Shown here one piece after another: positions 1 to 11,528 of a stretch of DNA of 64,000 nt. The stretch is taken from positions 9,832,001-9,896,000 of the forward strand of contig CM076960.1 in the NCBI GenBank assembly GCA_039566865.1, given 5' to 3'. This DNA comes from Aurelia coerulea. Taxonomy: Eukaryota > Cnidaria > Scyphozoa > Semaeostomeae > Ulmaridae. The translations under genes and the position numbers were made by a program. The first letter of the stretch is position 1. Each line of letters starts with the position of its first letter. Under the pieces are notes generated by a model. The model was not told the origin of the DNA, made no database searches, and saw nothing but the letters and a program-made list of their open reading frames with translations.

Positions 1-1103
1 TACTCCAAAACTGGCCGCAGCCTTTTCACCATCATCTCTGAAATCCTTCTTCAAGATCTGAGCAACATTTTGAGCCAGGTGAGCTATTCGGGAAAATAGG
101 GGATCATACTTCAATTTTTTATCGAAGTACCGGTGATCTTCACATGGTTATCGGCCTAAGTATTTTGGTCTGCCAAAGTAAACCCTCCTAGTGTTCAAAA
201 TCCTTGAAATAAACAAGCAGTAGAATTATTTTTGAAGAGGTAGATACTTTGTTGTTTATTTCATTGAATTGCAAGCCTATTTGACTTTTCTGAGCCTAAC
301 AAGCCAAGAAATTTCAAGGTTACTAGATTTTGGTTCAAAAATAGTGAGGAAAAATTGATCGAATTTCTATGTAATTTGCAAAAAATCTGGCCGCAGCCTT
401 TTCAGGAAACTTTTTGTATTGATCGAAATTTTATTTGGCTGTCAGAAAATCGTATCGGTACCGCCGGGAAAATAGGGGATCACATTGTAAAAATTAGATA
501 TCTACGTGTTGGTTTTATGCTGATTTCCCAGCCAGCCATCTTTGTTTGTTTACAATCTAGCAGCCGCAAACAATGGAGAGCAACGACAACAGCTCAAGGT
601 GAAGTCAAAATTATACCCCCCGTCCTTAGCCTATGTTAGTATTGATTACTTGATGTTTGGTTCGATGTACCAGGGGATCAGTTTATGATAGATTAGGCCA
701 AAATTCTCGTCGTTTTGAAGTATATCGCAAATTTCTTGTGACATTGATTTCATGTTTGTATTCCCTTTATGGCAAATTGGTCGTTGAGCAAAGCTAATTT
801 TTTACATTTTACAGAACAATTTTTACTTCAAGGTAAGCATGACTGCGTTCAGAAAATATTACTCGCTCATCGATGTTACTCGCAGTGACGCACGTCGGGC
901 GGGAAGTTTTAGTCCATCGAAGGGTTAGTTGAGAGAGCAGAAACTCCAGGCTTTGCAAGAGATTTTTATTGCCCAGAATCAAATAGTTTGATTTCTTTAC
1001 AACACTGGCTTGCGATTAATAAACTTTGTAAAACTCCGCGGGTTACTTGTGTGTATAACTGTCTTGTTTTTGTTTTGGGATGTTCTCCGCATTTCAGGTA
1101 TTT
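1..1103. other. Unassigned AT-rich sequence
   Basis: I see no convincing gene. A degenerate direct repeat is present: 'ctggccgcagccttttca' at about 11 and 387, each followed about 80 bases later by 'gggaaaataggggatca' (about 90 and 470). This suggests two decayed copies of one repeat. Short open frames here have no recognisable domain. Confidence 0.4.
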
Positions 1104-1858
1104 CAGTTTAAGCTCTTTCCATGTGACCTTCACCTATGCTCGTTGTTGTTGCTGTTATGGTTTCAGCTGTGGTCAGTTCTAGAATTGAGGAATGGAGCAT
1201 TTGTAATAATTCTGATTTCCCCATTGCCTCGGTTTCGAGGGATATCTGCGCGCGCATAAAAACATAATTCAGTCTTGCTCACGTGTGCAGTTTGCATAAC
1301 AGCCAATTAGATTGGCGTAAGCTATCATTAGACTCACGAAATAGTCCCAGTTATCGCAACAACAACAGCAACATCAATGACAACAACAACAACAATATAT
1401 ACTTTTGCTCAAACTGGGACTTATGGACTTTCACATCAAAAAGTGGGACGAAAATAAACAATGGGCGCACAGATTTTTCTGTTTAAGCTCTTTCCATGTG
1501 ACCTTCACCTATGCTCGTTGTTGTTGCTGTTATGGTTTCAGCTGTGGTCAGTTCTAGAATTGAGGAAAGGAGCGTTTGTAATAATTCTGATTTTCCCATT
1601 GCCTCGGTTTCGAGGGATATCTGCGCGCGCATAAAAAACATAATTCAGTCTTGCTCACGTGTGCAGTTTGCATAACAGCCAATTAGATTGGCGTAAGCTA
1701 TCATTAGACTCACGAAATAGTCCCAGTTATCGCAACAACAACAGCAACATCAATGACAACAACACAACAATATATACTTTGCTCAAACTGGGACTTATGG
1801 ACTTTCACATCAAAAAGTGGGACGAAAATAAACGATGGGCGCACAGATTTTTCTGTGC
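1104..1858. repeat. Tandem duplication, unit about 376 bp
   Basis: The segment beginning 'gtttaagctctttccatgtg' at about 1105 is repeated almost exactly from about 1482. Both copies contain the same CAA/GTTGTTGTTG-rich stretch, the 'gcgcgcataaaaa' block and the 'aactgggacttatgg' block. Only a few substitutions and small indels separate the two, so the duplication is recent. Short open frames inside it are copies of one another and show no protein family. Confidence 0.85.
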
Positions 1859-2344
1859 CCTTGGAAACGAGGTTAATGGCCTCTTTTCGGTAGTTGGAGA
1901 AATTCAGGAGCTGCAGCGTGTTGGCGTGCACTATTGCTAGATGAAGATTGCCTTCAAAATGAGGAAATTCTTGTTGAAACTGAAAGGTTTGTTAATTGTT
2001 AGATTAAAGAAACATTCATGCGAATACTTGTGGCTTTTGTTCATTGCTAACGTCACTCAAAACTTGAATTTTGAGGCGTTTTATTATCTGACGATTGAGC
2101 TGACAATTTAGGCCCACCGCCATTACTCGCCTTTTCATACAGCGTTGCTATGGTTTCCATATCGGACATGAAATCGAGGAAAACAGTTTCGTCCCAATTT
2201 TCAATGTGAAAGTCCATGAGTCGTAGTTATAGCGTCCATCAGCCTATCAATAGCAATAACTACGAACTTGCAATCAGTCTAAGCTATCATCATGACTCAG
2301 CAATTTTTGCAATTTGGGTATACGCGGTCTATTTACCATGACTC

Positions 2345-2870
2345 AATGCCTTTAATTAAAAGAATATCATGGTTTAAAGTATCAAAAGTTTTTTGGAGAT
2401 CAATAAATATTCCACTACCAAATCTTTATTGTCTAAAGGAGATTTTATATTCTCAGCTAAACTGACCAGTGGGTAGCATTGTAGAGAGTAAAGTATGAGT
2501 CACACATCCGATTCGTCTAATTCTTTTTCAAATCCTCGACCGAGGCCCAAAATTTTCGTTTAAGCCTCTTTGACACGTCGTTTAAAATCTCTATGAAATT
2601 GTGCGAGATCTTTCCTTTTATATTTCTCAGCTAAACTGACCAGTGGGTAGCATTGTAGAGAGTAAAGTATTAGGTAGACTTGGTCCAAGTCTATTCCATG
2701 GTCTATAAGCGCTAAAAGAATATTATTATTACTGTTGGGGCGCAAGTATTAGGTGGATTGGGACCTCAAATCTGGAATGATTGCCGAATGAAGTAAAATC
2801 TACCAAAAATGCAAGTAGTTTTAAACATATAATAAACATGTGGGATGGCCTAAACTCGCAATGCATGCCA
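2345..2870. mobile_element. Decayed non-LTR retrotransposon (LINE) fragments
   Basis: On the minus strand, about 2350-2490 resembles the reverse transcriptase region of the better preserved LINE at 19.9-21.6 kb ('aaatattccac' followed by a 'ttattgtctaa' block). On the plus strand, about 2745-2860 reads like the C-terminus of a LINE ORF2 (GPQIWND...). A block of about 47 bp ('ctcagctaaactgaccagtg...') occurs twice, at about 2454 and 2626. This indicates local rearrangement of relics of two LINE copies in opposite orientation. Confidence 0.55.
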
Positions 2871-3646
2871 GTATTTCTCTCTACAGTTACTTTTAAAAAT
2901 ATCTATTCTGTAAAGATTTCTATTCGTGTATACATTTATCTATGAAATTATTTAGTTATTTATCAATTTGGATTAGTTTGCTTTGCACATATGAAATTGC
3001 ATATGACCAGCTAGATGTATGTAATCGTTATAAAATAAGTCAACAAACAAACAAAAAACAAGTCACCTGTGAACAAGTAAACTTTCTTTGTTCTGTACAC
3101 AAAGTTTCTTCATGATTGGATCAAGTGTTTTAGGTTTTTTTCAGACTTTTTGCAACAATTTCTATCAAGTCTAATCTACCTATGTTTCCAGTGCTCATAA
3201 AAATATGAAAAACATTACAAAAATACTTTAACCCCTCAGCAAACAAGCAAAATTTTATTCATTCCAATTCAGCAAGTAGTACCAGTGCTACAAATGTTCA
3301 CAGGTGGGAATTTTTTCTGGCTCATCTGGTATACAAAATCTTACTCAAAATAGCATAGGGCTCGAACATTTGCAAAAATTAAAAATCATTCGTGTCAAAT
3401 GCTATTGCCCCGTTCTTTAACTGAATTGATCAACGGGAACTTCATTTAATTTGCCATCATCCCACGGAGAGAATGTTTGAAATCATTACTGCTTTGAGAA
3501 TTGCAGCATATATAGAATTGCTGCTAGTTTTAAAGTTGTGACGTCATCAAATTGCTAAATCATGAACCAGTAGCCCTATCTGGATTAGGGGGCTAACATA
3601 GCCCCCTACCAGTTTTGTCTAGGTAACTTCTTTTTGCTAATTTCTA
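2871..3646. other. Unassigned intergenic sequence
   Basis: AT-rich with no supported gene. A small G/C hairpin, 'tagggggcta' opposite 'tagccccct', lies at about 3587-3606. Confidence 0.35.
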
Positions 3647-4442
3647 CCGGGTGTCTCAAAAAAGTACCCCCATTTGACTGAACAAAGCAACAAAACGATA
3701 ACATTTCAGGACTTTTCGAAACCATGGCTACATTTGTTGATTTGTTGGTCTTCAACTTAAATGCACATACCTTGCATTTTGAAATCGACCACCAAACACC
3801 GGAGATATCAGTTCACAAGGTCAAAATTTGGAGTGCACCTGAAACCAGAGGTTTTGAGAAATGGCCTAGCCAAAATTTGACACCAAACAGGTATTTTGCT
3901 AACGAATTTTCAACTTTGACCTTTACTTTTCATTTTTGAAAGGATTTATACCTTGAATTACTTCCATTGTTCTTGAAGTGATTTTCTTTTAATGAATCGG
4001 TCCTTGCATTGCATTCGATCCCAAGCTTTTCTTGTATTAAAGAAGAGGAAAAGGAGCACGTGCACGCTTATTTTGGAGATGTGGCACGACTTTATCATCT
4101 TACCACATTTTACTATATTTGTTTAATCAGTGCCATTTTCGTGCATCTTTTACTCTTTTCAAAAGCAAAAAACCGTAACTTAAAGCCTACACGTACCTTA
4201 GAAAATTTCCACGATACAAATCATGGTTAGGCCCTTTTTCAAAACTTTTGTTTTGGGTGCACTGTAAATTTTTGACTTTGCGAGCCTGTAACTACGGTGT
4301 TTGGTGGAAGATTTCTAAATGCAAGGAATGTGCATCTAAGTTGAAGATTGATAAATTTAGCTGTGAACTCGGGGAGTAATGATATCTTATTGTTTGGTTC
4401 CTATTTCCAGTGAAAAGGGGGTACTTTTTTTGAGACATCCCG
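3647..4442. mobile_element. Tc1/mariner-type MITE, family 1
   Basis: The ends are inverted: 'ccgggtgtctcaaaaaagta' on the left and its near complement ending at 4442 on the right. Both ends are flanked by TA (3645-3646 and 4443-4444), the target duplication of Tc1/mariner elements. The inner arms are also imperfect inverted repeats, for example 'cttaaatgcacataccttgc' near 3757 against 'gcaaggaatgtgcatctaag' near 4321. No transposase is encoded, so the element is non-autonomous. A degenerate relative lies at 25876-26671 and a terminal fragment at 50015-50088. Confidence 0.85.
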
Positions 4443-4747
4443 TAGGCTAATAATCTTTTTGACTGGGCTTCCTGTGTTCTAACCATACTAAAATAATGGG
4501 CAAATATCATGAAAGGAAATTTCCAGGTAGATTTACTGCTAAAAGGGCATGCTGGTACCCTTACGAGCATGCTAACCAAATCTAACTAACATCAGAAAGA
4601 AGTGTAGATCCTAAGCTACCTAAGCGCGTCTCAGATTGTTTAAATTCATAATTACTAAGAAAATATACGCTGTAGTGTAATTGCAAATATTTCGTTTGCC
4701 CTTTCTCAGTTAAATTCGGCTATAAAAAAAACATACCAGAGGAGAAA

Positions 4748-6606
4748 TACCAAAACATGAAGTTTCAAACTTACAATTTATTTCATGCCCATATCATGAA
4801 GCACACTCTGAAGGTTTATGAGACACAACACAATTCAAAATGGGACAACGGATAGACAAGAAAATGATTTTGAAGTGAGGCCTAATTCGTTGATTTGTTT
4901 GCATCAGTACTTTCGGAATAACACTACCTGGACTGAAGTTTCAAACCAAAATTTCTCTGATTCCTCTGCTCAGAAAAGTCCGACAATTTTCGTTTTGATC
5001 TTATTTCAATCCTCTAGTCATGTACTTTCGTGAAATCTGGACGTTGATTGGAACTCCCAGGGGGGTACTCTGGTTTATTCAGGATAGGGGTGGTCAGGTT
5101 ACTTTTTTGGGTCTAAAATTTGGGCAAGGATTATTTTTTTGGGTCAATCATTTGTACAGTTATTTTTTTGGGTTCCTGAAATTCTGGCTTACTTTTTTGG
5201 GTCTCAAATATGAAAAAAGGAAAAAGAATGGGAAAAAGATAGGAAAAATTATTTTTTTGGGTCTATATACACGGTAGAAATTATTTTTTTGGGTTGATGC
5301 GTTGTACCTCAGCCTGAGCACCCCTATCCTAAATATAACTGAGTACCCCCCCCCCCCCCCCTCTGGGTTGGTACTATTTACATTTTGGTTCATTTTTATG
5401 TAATTCATAATGGTGGAAATTTGTAAAATTCATATCTTTAAAAATCGTTTTAAAAATTCAACAGCTGAATGTAAAATTGGGGCAAAATGTACTTACCAAA
5501 AATTACAAAATTAAAACTACTGTTTGTGCAAGTTTCTACCGAACGGTTTGTTATAATCGTACTCAAAAAGGATTATGGCCATTCTAATTTTTGTGGTACA
5601 ACGGAGATTTTTTAGATGTTTTCAATGTTTTCTCCAATAAAATATATCGACGCCTGCTAAAGCCTTCAAACAAATCTAACTCCATCTCTTTGACATGGAG
5701 TCATGACATCCAATCTTCAGAAAGCTTTGTGTTTCATTGATATACAGGAAATCACTGTTTTCAAGAATTCTTTAATCGTCCAATCAGCAAAAACAAAGAA
5801 AAACGTGTTTTCCATCATAACTACCACAAATTTTGGGCTTGAAGAAGTGATGAAAATCATTTACTTTCATCATTCTGATAACAATTTTTACACTAGTAAA
5901 GTCTTCAAGTCCCTCACTCGTGGTAGTTACGATAAAAAACGTGTTTTGGTGGTGTGACAAAAAAAATGCTCGAAAACAGTGATATTATGTTAAAAAATGA
6001 AACACATTTCATGACTGTATGTCAAAGAGATGGAGTTGAGTCAGTTTGAAGGCTTTAGCAGGTGTTGATATATTTTTATTGCAGAAAACGTTGACAAAGT
6101 CTCAAAAATCTCTGTTGTACCACAAAAATAAGTATGGCCATAATTCTTTTTTGAGTACGAATTGGAACAAACCCTGTTGTAGAGACTTGCACAAATAAAG
6201 GCATTAATTTTGTAATTTTTTTGGTAAATACATTTTGCCTCAATTTTGCAAAATTTCTGCAATTATGAATTACACAAAAATGAACGAAAATATACATATT
6301 TCCAATCAACGTTGAGATTACATGAAAATACATAACTAGAGGATTGCAATAAGATCAAAACGAAAATTTTCGGATCTTTCTAAGCAGAAAAATATTGCTT
6401 TGAAAATTCAGTCCAGGCAGTTTTATTTCTGAAGTGCTTATGTAAACATATCAAAAAAAAAATTACCCCAAAATTCAAAAATCGTTTTCTTGGCTATTAG
6501 TTGTCCAATTTAAAAAGTTGTTGTGTTTGATAAACCTTCAGAGTGTGCTTCATGATATGGGCATGAGATAAATTCAGATTTTGAAACTTCATATTTTAGT
6601 ATTTTT
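4748..6606. mobile_element. Fold-back element, about 1.86 kb, with long inverted arms
   Basis: Sequence from about 4748 ('cataccagagg...') to about 5720 is the approximate reverse complement of about 6000-6606. Anchors are 'catgaagcacactctgaagg' (4796) against its complement near 6537, 'gttttgatcttattt' (4994) against 6351, and 'gtcaaagagatggagt' near 6019 against 5685-5702. Only about 250 bases around 5750-5990 form the loop. The left arm is interrupted by a smaller MITE at about 5052-5370. There is no transposase gene. Confidence 0.8.
5052..5370. mobile_element. MITE with 'ttttttgggt' repeats, nested in the fold-back element
   Basis: The ends are inverted: 'cccaggggggtactc' on the left and 'gagtacccccc...ctctggg' on the right, with 'caggataggggtg' / 'cacccctatcct' inside. 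The interior holds six copies of '(t)nttttttgggt'. It splits the left arm of the surrounding fold-back element, and the missing partner sequence is continuous on the right arm (about 6280-6310), which proves insertion. Related copies lie at 55363-55686 (inside gag) and about 60395-60500. Confidence 0.75.
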
Positions 6607-7079
6607 TCCAAACTTTCTTTTGTTCCGGATCACCGTATGTTGTGTAAAATTTAGAGCAATTATATTGGCTCCTTGGGTACAAAATAGTTTTTTCAGACCT
6701 GGAAATAGCATATTTCTGTGTTTCTTTCTAATGCTCATTCAAGTTTGCATATATATCCAATAAACTTAAACCACAATGTAATCCAGGTCAGGCAATTAGG
6801 GCTTCAAAAACAACTAACACATTTAAGTTTGCAGTGCCCCATCAGTTTTTGGATTTTTAGATATTCCTACAATTTCTGACAATTTCAAGGAATTTTCCTT
6901 TATTTTTTAGTGAATTGTCAGCAATTTAAAGCAATGTTTTCTCACTTAGGAAAAAAATACTTTCATCGGGAGAAAAGTTGATGACTCAAGGTTAAAGGTT
7001 TCAAGTGGCTTTGATTTCCTGTTAAATAGATCTTGTAGTTTTGATACTAATTACATCATTCTGAACTCTGTGCTAAATA

Positions 7080-7672
7080 CCGGGTGTCCCAAAATGATGT
7101 ATTATTGTTTGATTGCTTACATGACCATAACCAATGAACCGATTTTCAAAAACTTCGTTTTATTTGATTGTCTAAAGGCTAAATTGTATTCTAAGATGTT
7201 GGTTGCGGTTTTACGACGACGTTTTCATGTCGAAAAGAAGATCGATAAACTTGCTCGAATTCAAGCCTTAGATGGCATGAGAAAGAAACGGCCTATTTTC
7301 CAGTCAATATTTTAGATGTCATACAAAAGGCTGAACTCGTATCCGTATTCTCTGAACTCAGTATTGACTGAATTCGCATTCTCTGAACGACATATATTCT
7401 CTGAGCGACATATAAGTTAAGCCTTTTGCATCACATCTAAAATGTTGACTGGGAAAGAACGCTGTTTCTTTTTCATGCCATCTAAGGCTTAAATTTGAGC
7501 AGGTTTACCGATCTTCTTTTGGACATGAAGAAATTGGCCTAAACCACAGCCAACATCCTCAAATACAATCTAGCCTTTCGGCAATCGGATAAAATAAAGT
7601 TTTTGAAAATCTGTTCATTGGTTATGGAGATATTAGCAATCAAACGATAATACATCATTTTGGGACACCCGG
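7080..7672. mobile_element. Tc1/mariner-type MITE, family 2 (fold-back)
   Basis: It begins 'ccgggtgtcccaaaatgatg' and ends with the complement at 7672. It is flanked by TA on both sides. The two halves are inverted copies over about 260 bases each, with a loop containing 'ctctgaac' repeats around 7350-7410. No coding capacity. A lone family end ('tacattattttgggacaccc') is found at about 9602-9621. Confidence 0.85.
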
Positions 7673-7867
7673 TAACAAGAGCAGATTTTGTAATACAATA
7701 GCAACAGTTGCGTTTGATTGACACCTCAATTCAAAGCGATTAGCGGCTGCAGACAAAGGAAATTCTCTCAACCAGTAATTCAAAACAAACAAAGCCGCAA
7801 AAGTTTCCCCTAAACTGGTAGGGCAAACTCTCGCCTTGTGCAAGCGAAAGATGGTTTTTAAAGGAAG

Positions 7868-8092
7868 TTATGTGCTTATAGCGAAAGAGGAAGGGTAAAT
7901 CTAAAGTTCTGTCGCTTAGATTATGATTATTTGATTTAGGAGCTGTTTTGTAATCGTTTCATTTTAAGCCCTAAAGACGCGATAATTACAATGCCTTCTG
8001 CTCCGCTCCTGAATCAAATAAATATAATCTAAGCGACAGAACTTTAGATTTACCCTTCTTCTTTCGCTATAAGCACATAAACACCCGGTACA
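7868..8092. repeat. Long palindrome, about 220 bp
   Basis: 'ttatgtgcttatagcgaaag' at about 7867 is matched by its complement near 8061-8080. The inner parts ('aaatctaaagttctgtcgct') also pair. The loop is about 80 bases. It is probably a hairpin-type MITE; I do not see a clear target duplication. Confidence 0.75.
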
Positions 8093-8129
8093 TAAAGGAG
8101 TAACAGGAGCAACATGTTGGCCACATTGG

Positions 8130-8255
8130 GCCAGGTCGAAAACACGGAACTCTCGGAACTCTCGGATCTCTCGGAACGAACCTGTTCCGAGGTTTCCGTG
8201 ATTTCCGAGAGTTCTGTGTTTTTGAGTAGACATAAGCCATACTCGAAAACACGGA
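8130..8255. repeat. Imperfect hairpin with repeated 'ctcggaa' units
   Basis: 'cgaaaacacggaactctcgg' at about 8137 pairs with the sequence near 8200-8225. The 'ctcggaa/ctcggat' heptamers recur and are shared with the larger palindrome at 8501-8713, so both belong to one palindromic family. Confidence 0.65.
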
Positions 8256-8500
8256 AATGTTAAAATGTACTGTTATGGCGTCATTGAATGCCGTGACAAT
8301 GATTGCTTGGCATTTGTTGTTTGGATAGTGTTTTGCCTGACCTGTTGCATGCATTGCTTTAATACACAATCAACAAAAACATACAGTTGATGCACACCAA
8401 TGGTATCTTTCTGTTCTACCCTTCTGTCCTTCTGTTCACAGTAATTTGTCTGGAAAGTAGGACAAGTACGGTCGTAACATTGTGCTTTGCTCGTAAAGCG

Positions 8501-8713
8501 ATGAAATGCATCAAACTTACGCTCAAATTCGACTTTAACTTATCCATTTACATCTCATTCCGAGATATCCGAGATTTCCGAGATGTCCGCGTTTTCGAGT
8601 ATACCCTATGCATACTCGAAAACGCGGACATCTCGGAAATCTCGGATATCTCGGAATGAGATGTAAATGGATAAGTTAATGTCGAATTTGAGCGTACGTT
8701 TGACGCATTTCAT
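8501..8713. repeat. Near-perfect 213 bp palindrome
   Basis: The two arms, each over 100 bases, read as complements about a centre near 8607 ('ccctatgcata'). The inner 75 or so bases of each arm pair perfectly (for example 'acttatccatttacatctca'), and the outer parts have a few mismatches. The unit is built of repeated 'tctcgga' blocks. It could form a long hairpin or cruciform. Confidence 0.9.
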
Positions 8714-10732
8714 ATACGCTCAAAAAGTCAATAGGGTTCAGTACTAAAAATTTTAAATCGTTGATTGTGAGAAAACGAAAGGCAATAAGGACATGGGTCT
8801 AATTTTAGTGTATTCTATGGTCAAATAGCTTTTGCCTTGCAAAGAAAAATTTGTAAAAAGTGATGACGTCATCACACAGGAATTCAAAGAATGTGCGCAT
8901 GTGTACAGCCAAAATACGCATAATCATACGTTTAAATTAAAAACAAATTATGCAGTTGGATAGAGGATCAAAAGTAGCATATATTCCTCCAATTTCATTG
9001 TTTTCCTGCATTTGCTGTAGATTTTATTAGCATTTATTGAAATTTTGCACAGACATCTCTCAAAAATTGATCGTGTTTACCCCCTGGAATGAATTTAATT
9101 TTTCTAAAAAGTTCATTTTTGATTATAAGAAGGATAAAAACTAAAAGTCAGAAAGTTTCAGCATTGTAAGTGCACTACTTAAAAATCCACAGAAGAAAAG
9201 CCGCTAGGGGGGGGGGCTGATTCAGCCCCCCCCCCAGGCTTGATAGGGTTAAGGCACAGCATATAAATCAACGATAGCCTTTATAAAATTTGAGCAATAT
9301 TAGACCTTGTGTTATTCTGTTTTCCAGAAGTCACCCCCCAGTCACCCCCAGTCACCTAATGGCAAGTTTCTTAATTTATCATAATTTCAGTTCTTATTTT
9401 CGATGTTCTTCAGGGATTTGCTTGGGCCAAAAGGCAAGTGGACGCAAATTTGAGCTTACAAGATTGATATTTCTGCTCGCAATGCACCAATACCAACATA
9501 TGAGGTATCTATGTTCAAGTTAACTATCAAGGAAAATTTTGACAGTGATTAGCCATTGATTAAAGGCAACTTCGCATCGCTGGATTCAACCAAATCTGTA
9601 TACATTATTTTGGGACACCCAGTATGTATGTGTGGATCATTGGGAACATCAATTGCGAATATTTACAAGTTTATAATATAAAAATAGATACAATACAATG
9701 TACAAGGTTCAAAACGTACAATAAACAGCCCTAATTACAGTGGCAGGAATGGCATCAAAAGGTCAAGATGACCTTAATTCCATAATGGTTCTCTTAGAGG
9801 TGCTGGCATAACAAAAAACGTGAGAAAAAAACCACAAAACTGTTAGTTGTTTTTGGTATAAGACATGGTTAATAGGACAACTGAGCATTCATACTTTCCT
9901 GTACCCAACAGCTTAACATAATAATTGGCTAAAATTTGGCAGCCAGACAGAATAAGGCAAGCATATAGGGGGACCTAAGTGTGTTTCAATTTTGAGAAAA
10001 ATTGCATGGTTCAAAATTTAGAAATTGGTGTATTGGCAGGGAAACAAAGTTTAACAAAGAAGCAAATTTGATATTGGAATGAACAATAAAACGAGGCCAG
10101 GGATGCGAAGGGCAAAACTGTATTATCAATTAGTCCAAAGGTAAGACACCAAAGGAAATCTGAGATCAAATTTGCTAGATTAATACGTTAAGAATGCAAA
10201 ATCAGAGTGAAGCTGATACAAAACTTATATGGAGGTACAGATAGGGTTAGAAGGGGGGAAGGTCAATTTTCAAGTTTTTGGGTGTAGAGCGCACAGTTCT
10301 TGGATATTTGTATTCTCTTTTTGCTCATAAATACTCTCCATTTAATGATGAATCAAATCATGCAGAGTCTATACATGTTATGCAGTGTTTGTGACTTTCA
10401 CGAGAGAAAACACCAAGAGTGGTCAGGTCATTGAAGCGGTACCCCAGCGGTACAGTAATCTTAAACAAAGGGAGCGAAAAACACAATGTGGGTTCATCAT
10501 TGTCCTCCACACGGCAGGCTTAACAGGTCAAATAGACCAGGGTTAGCATTTCAACCACATGGGAAAACTTTCAGAGAAAATTGATAGTTTCCTGTCTTTG
10601 ATCCAGATTTCTGCTTTTTCAACATTTCTGTTTACTGTCAAAAACGGTATCTTTGTGCGTCTTAAAATTTGGGCTTCTTGAATATGAAGAATCTGAACAT
10701 TTTCACCCTGAAAATGTTTACCATAACCTTAA
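8714..10732. other. Unassigned region with minor repeats
   Basis: No gene could be supported. Present are a G10/C10-type palindrome at about 9207-9234 ('gggggctgattcagccccc') and the single mariner-type end near 9602-9621. The remainder is AT-rich sequence without recognisable families. Confidence 0.4.
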
Positions 10733-11198
10733 AGGACAAGTCCGGGGTTGGTATGATTGATGATAAAATACGAGATAATACTGCTATGAGTGATGTATGA
10801 TACTTTTTCCACTATTTTTCGCCTACTTCTTGTGAAATTACTTAGATTCAAATCAGCCATTTGAGAGAAGTGATGTCATATCGCGCAAACGAAAACGAGG
10901 CTGTGTGATTGTTTTTTCGCCTCTTTATCCTTGCAAGCCTCTTTATCGTGTTCTCATGCCATTTTCAATGCATGAGTAATGGATAAAGAGGCTAGCAGCG
11001 ATTAAGAGGCAAAAAGTTAATCGCACAGCCTCGTTTTCGTTTGCACGGTATGACGTCACTTCGCTCAAATTGCTTATAATATTTGAAAAGTAATTTCACA
11101 AGGAGAAGGTGAAAAATAGTGGAAAAAGTATCATATATCATTCATAGCAGTATTATCTTGTATTTCATCATCAATCATACCAACTCCGGACTTGTCCT
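10733..11198. mobile_element. TTAA-type MITE, 466 bp
   Basis: Both ends carry 'aggacaagtccgg' as inverted repeats, and both are directly flanked by TTAA (10729-10732 and 11199-11202). TTAA duplications are typical of piggyBac and Kolobok. The inverted homology extends inward for about 100 bases ('tagtggaaaaagtatcat' opposite 'atgatactttttccacta'). A second inverted pair containing 'cgaaaacgaggctgtg' lies in the middle. Non-autonomous. Confidence 0.85.
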
Positions 11199-11528
11199 TT
11201 AAGCCATAAGCATTAAGCAAAAGAAAAATTAACCAGCCATCAGTGAAATCTTTTTTAAACTATATGCCTTGAATGGTTCCATCTAATTCCCTGTTTACTT
11301 ACCAAAACTGCAAAGTTTGTTTAACTAGCTGGCGCCGCTTTCTTATGAAAATAGTGCCATTAACCTTAATAGTGAAAGTGCCAGTATGTCGCAAACTAAT
11401 TTACTGTTTCTGAGCAACTTGAGGATATAACGTTTGGGTTAATGCTAATTTCAGAGAGAATCAGAAGCATATAGAATTAAATGGAAAATTTCAAACATCA
11501 AGTTGACACTTAGAGGGTGCAGACTCAC

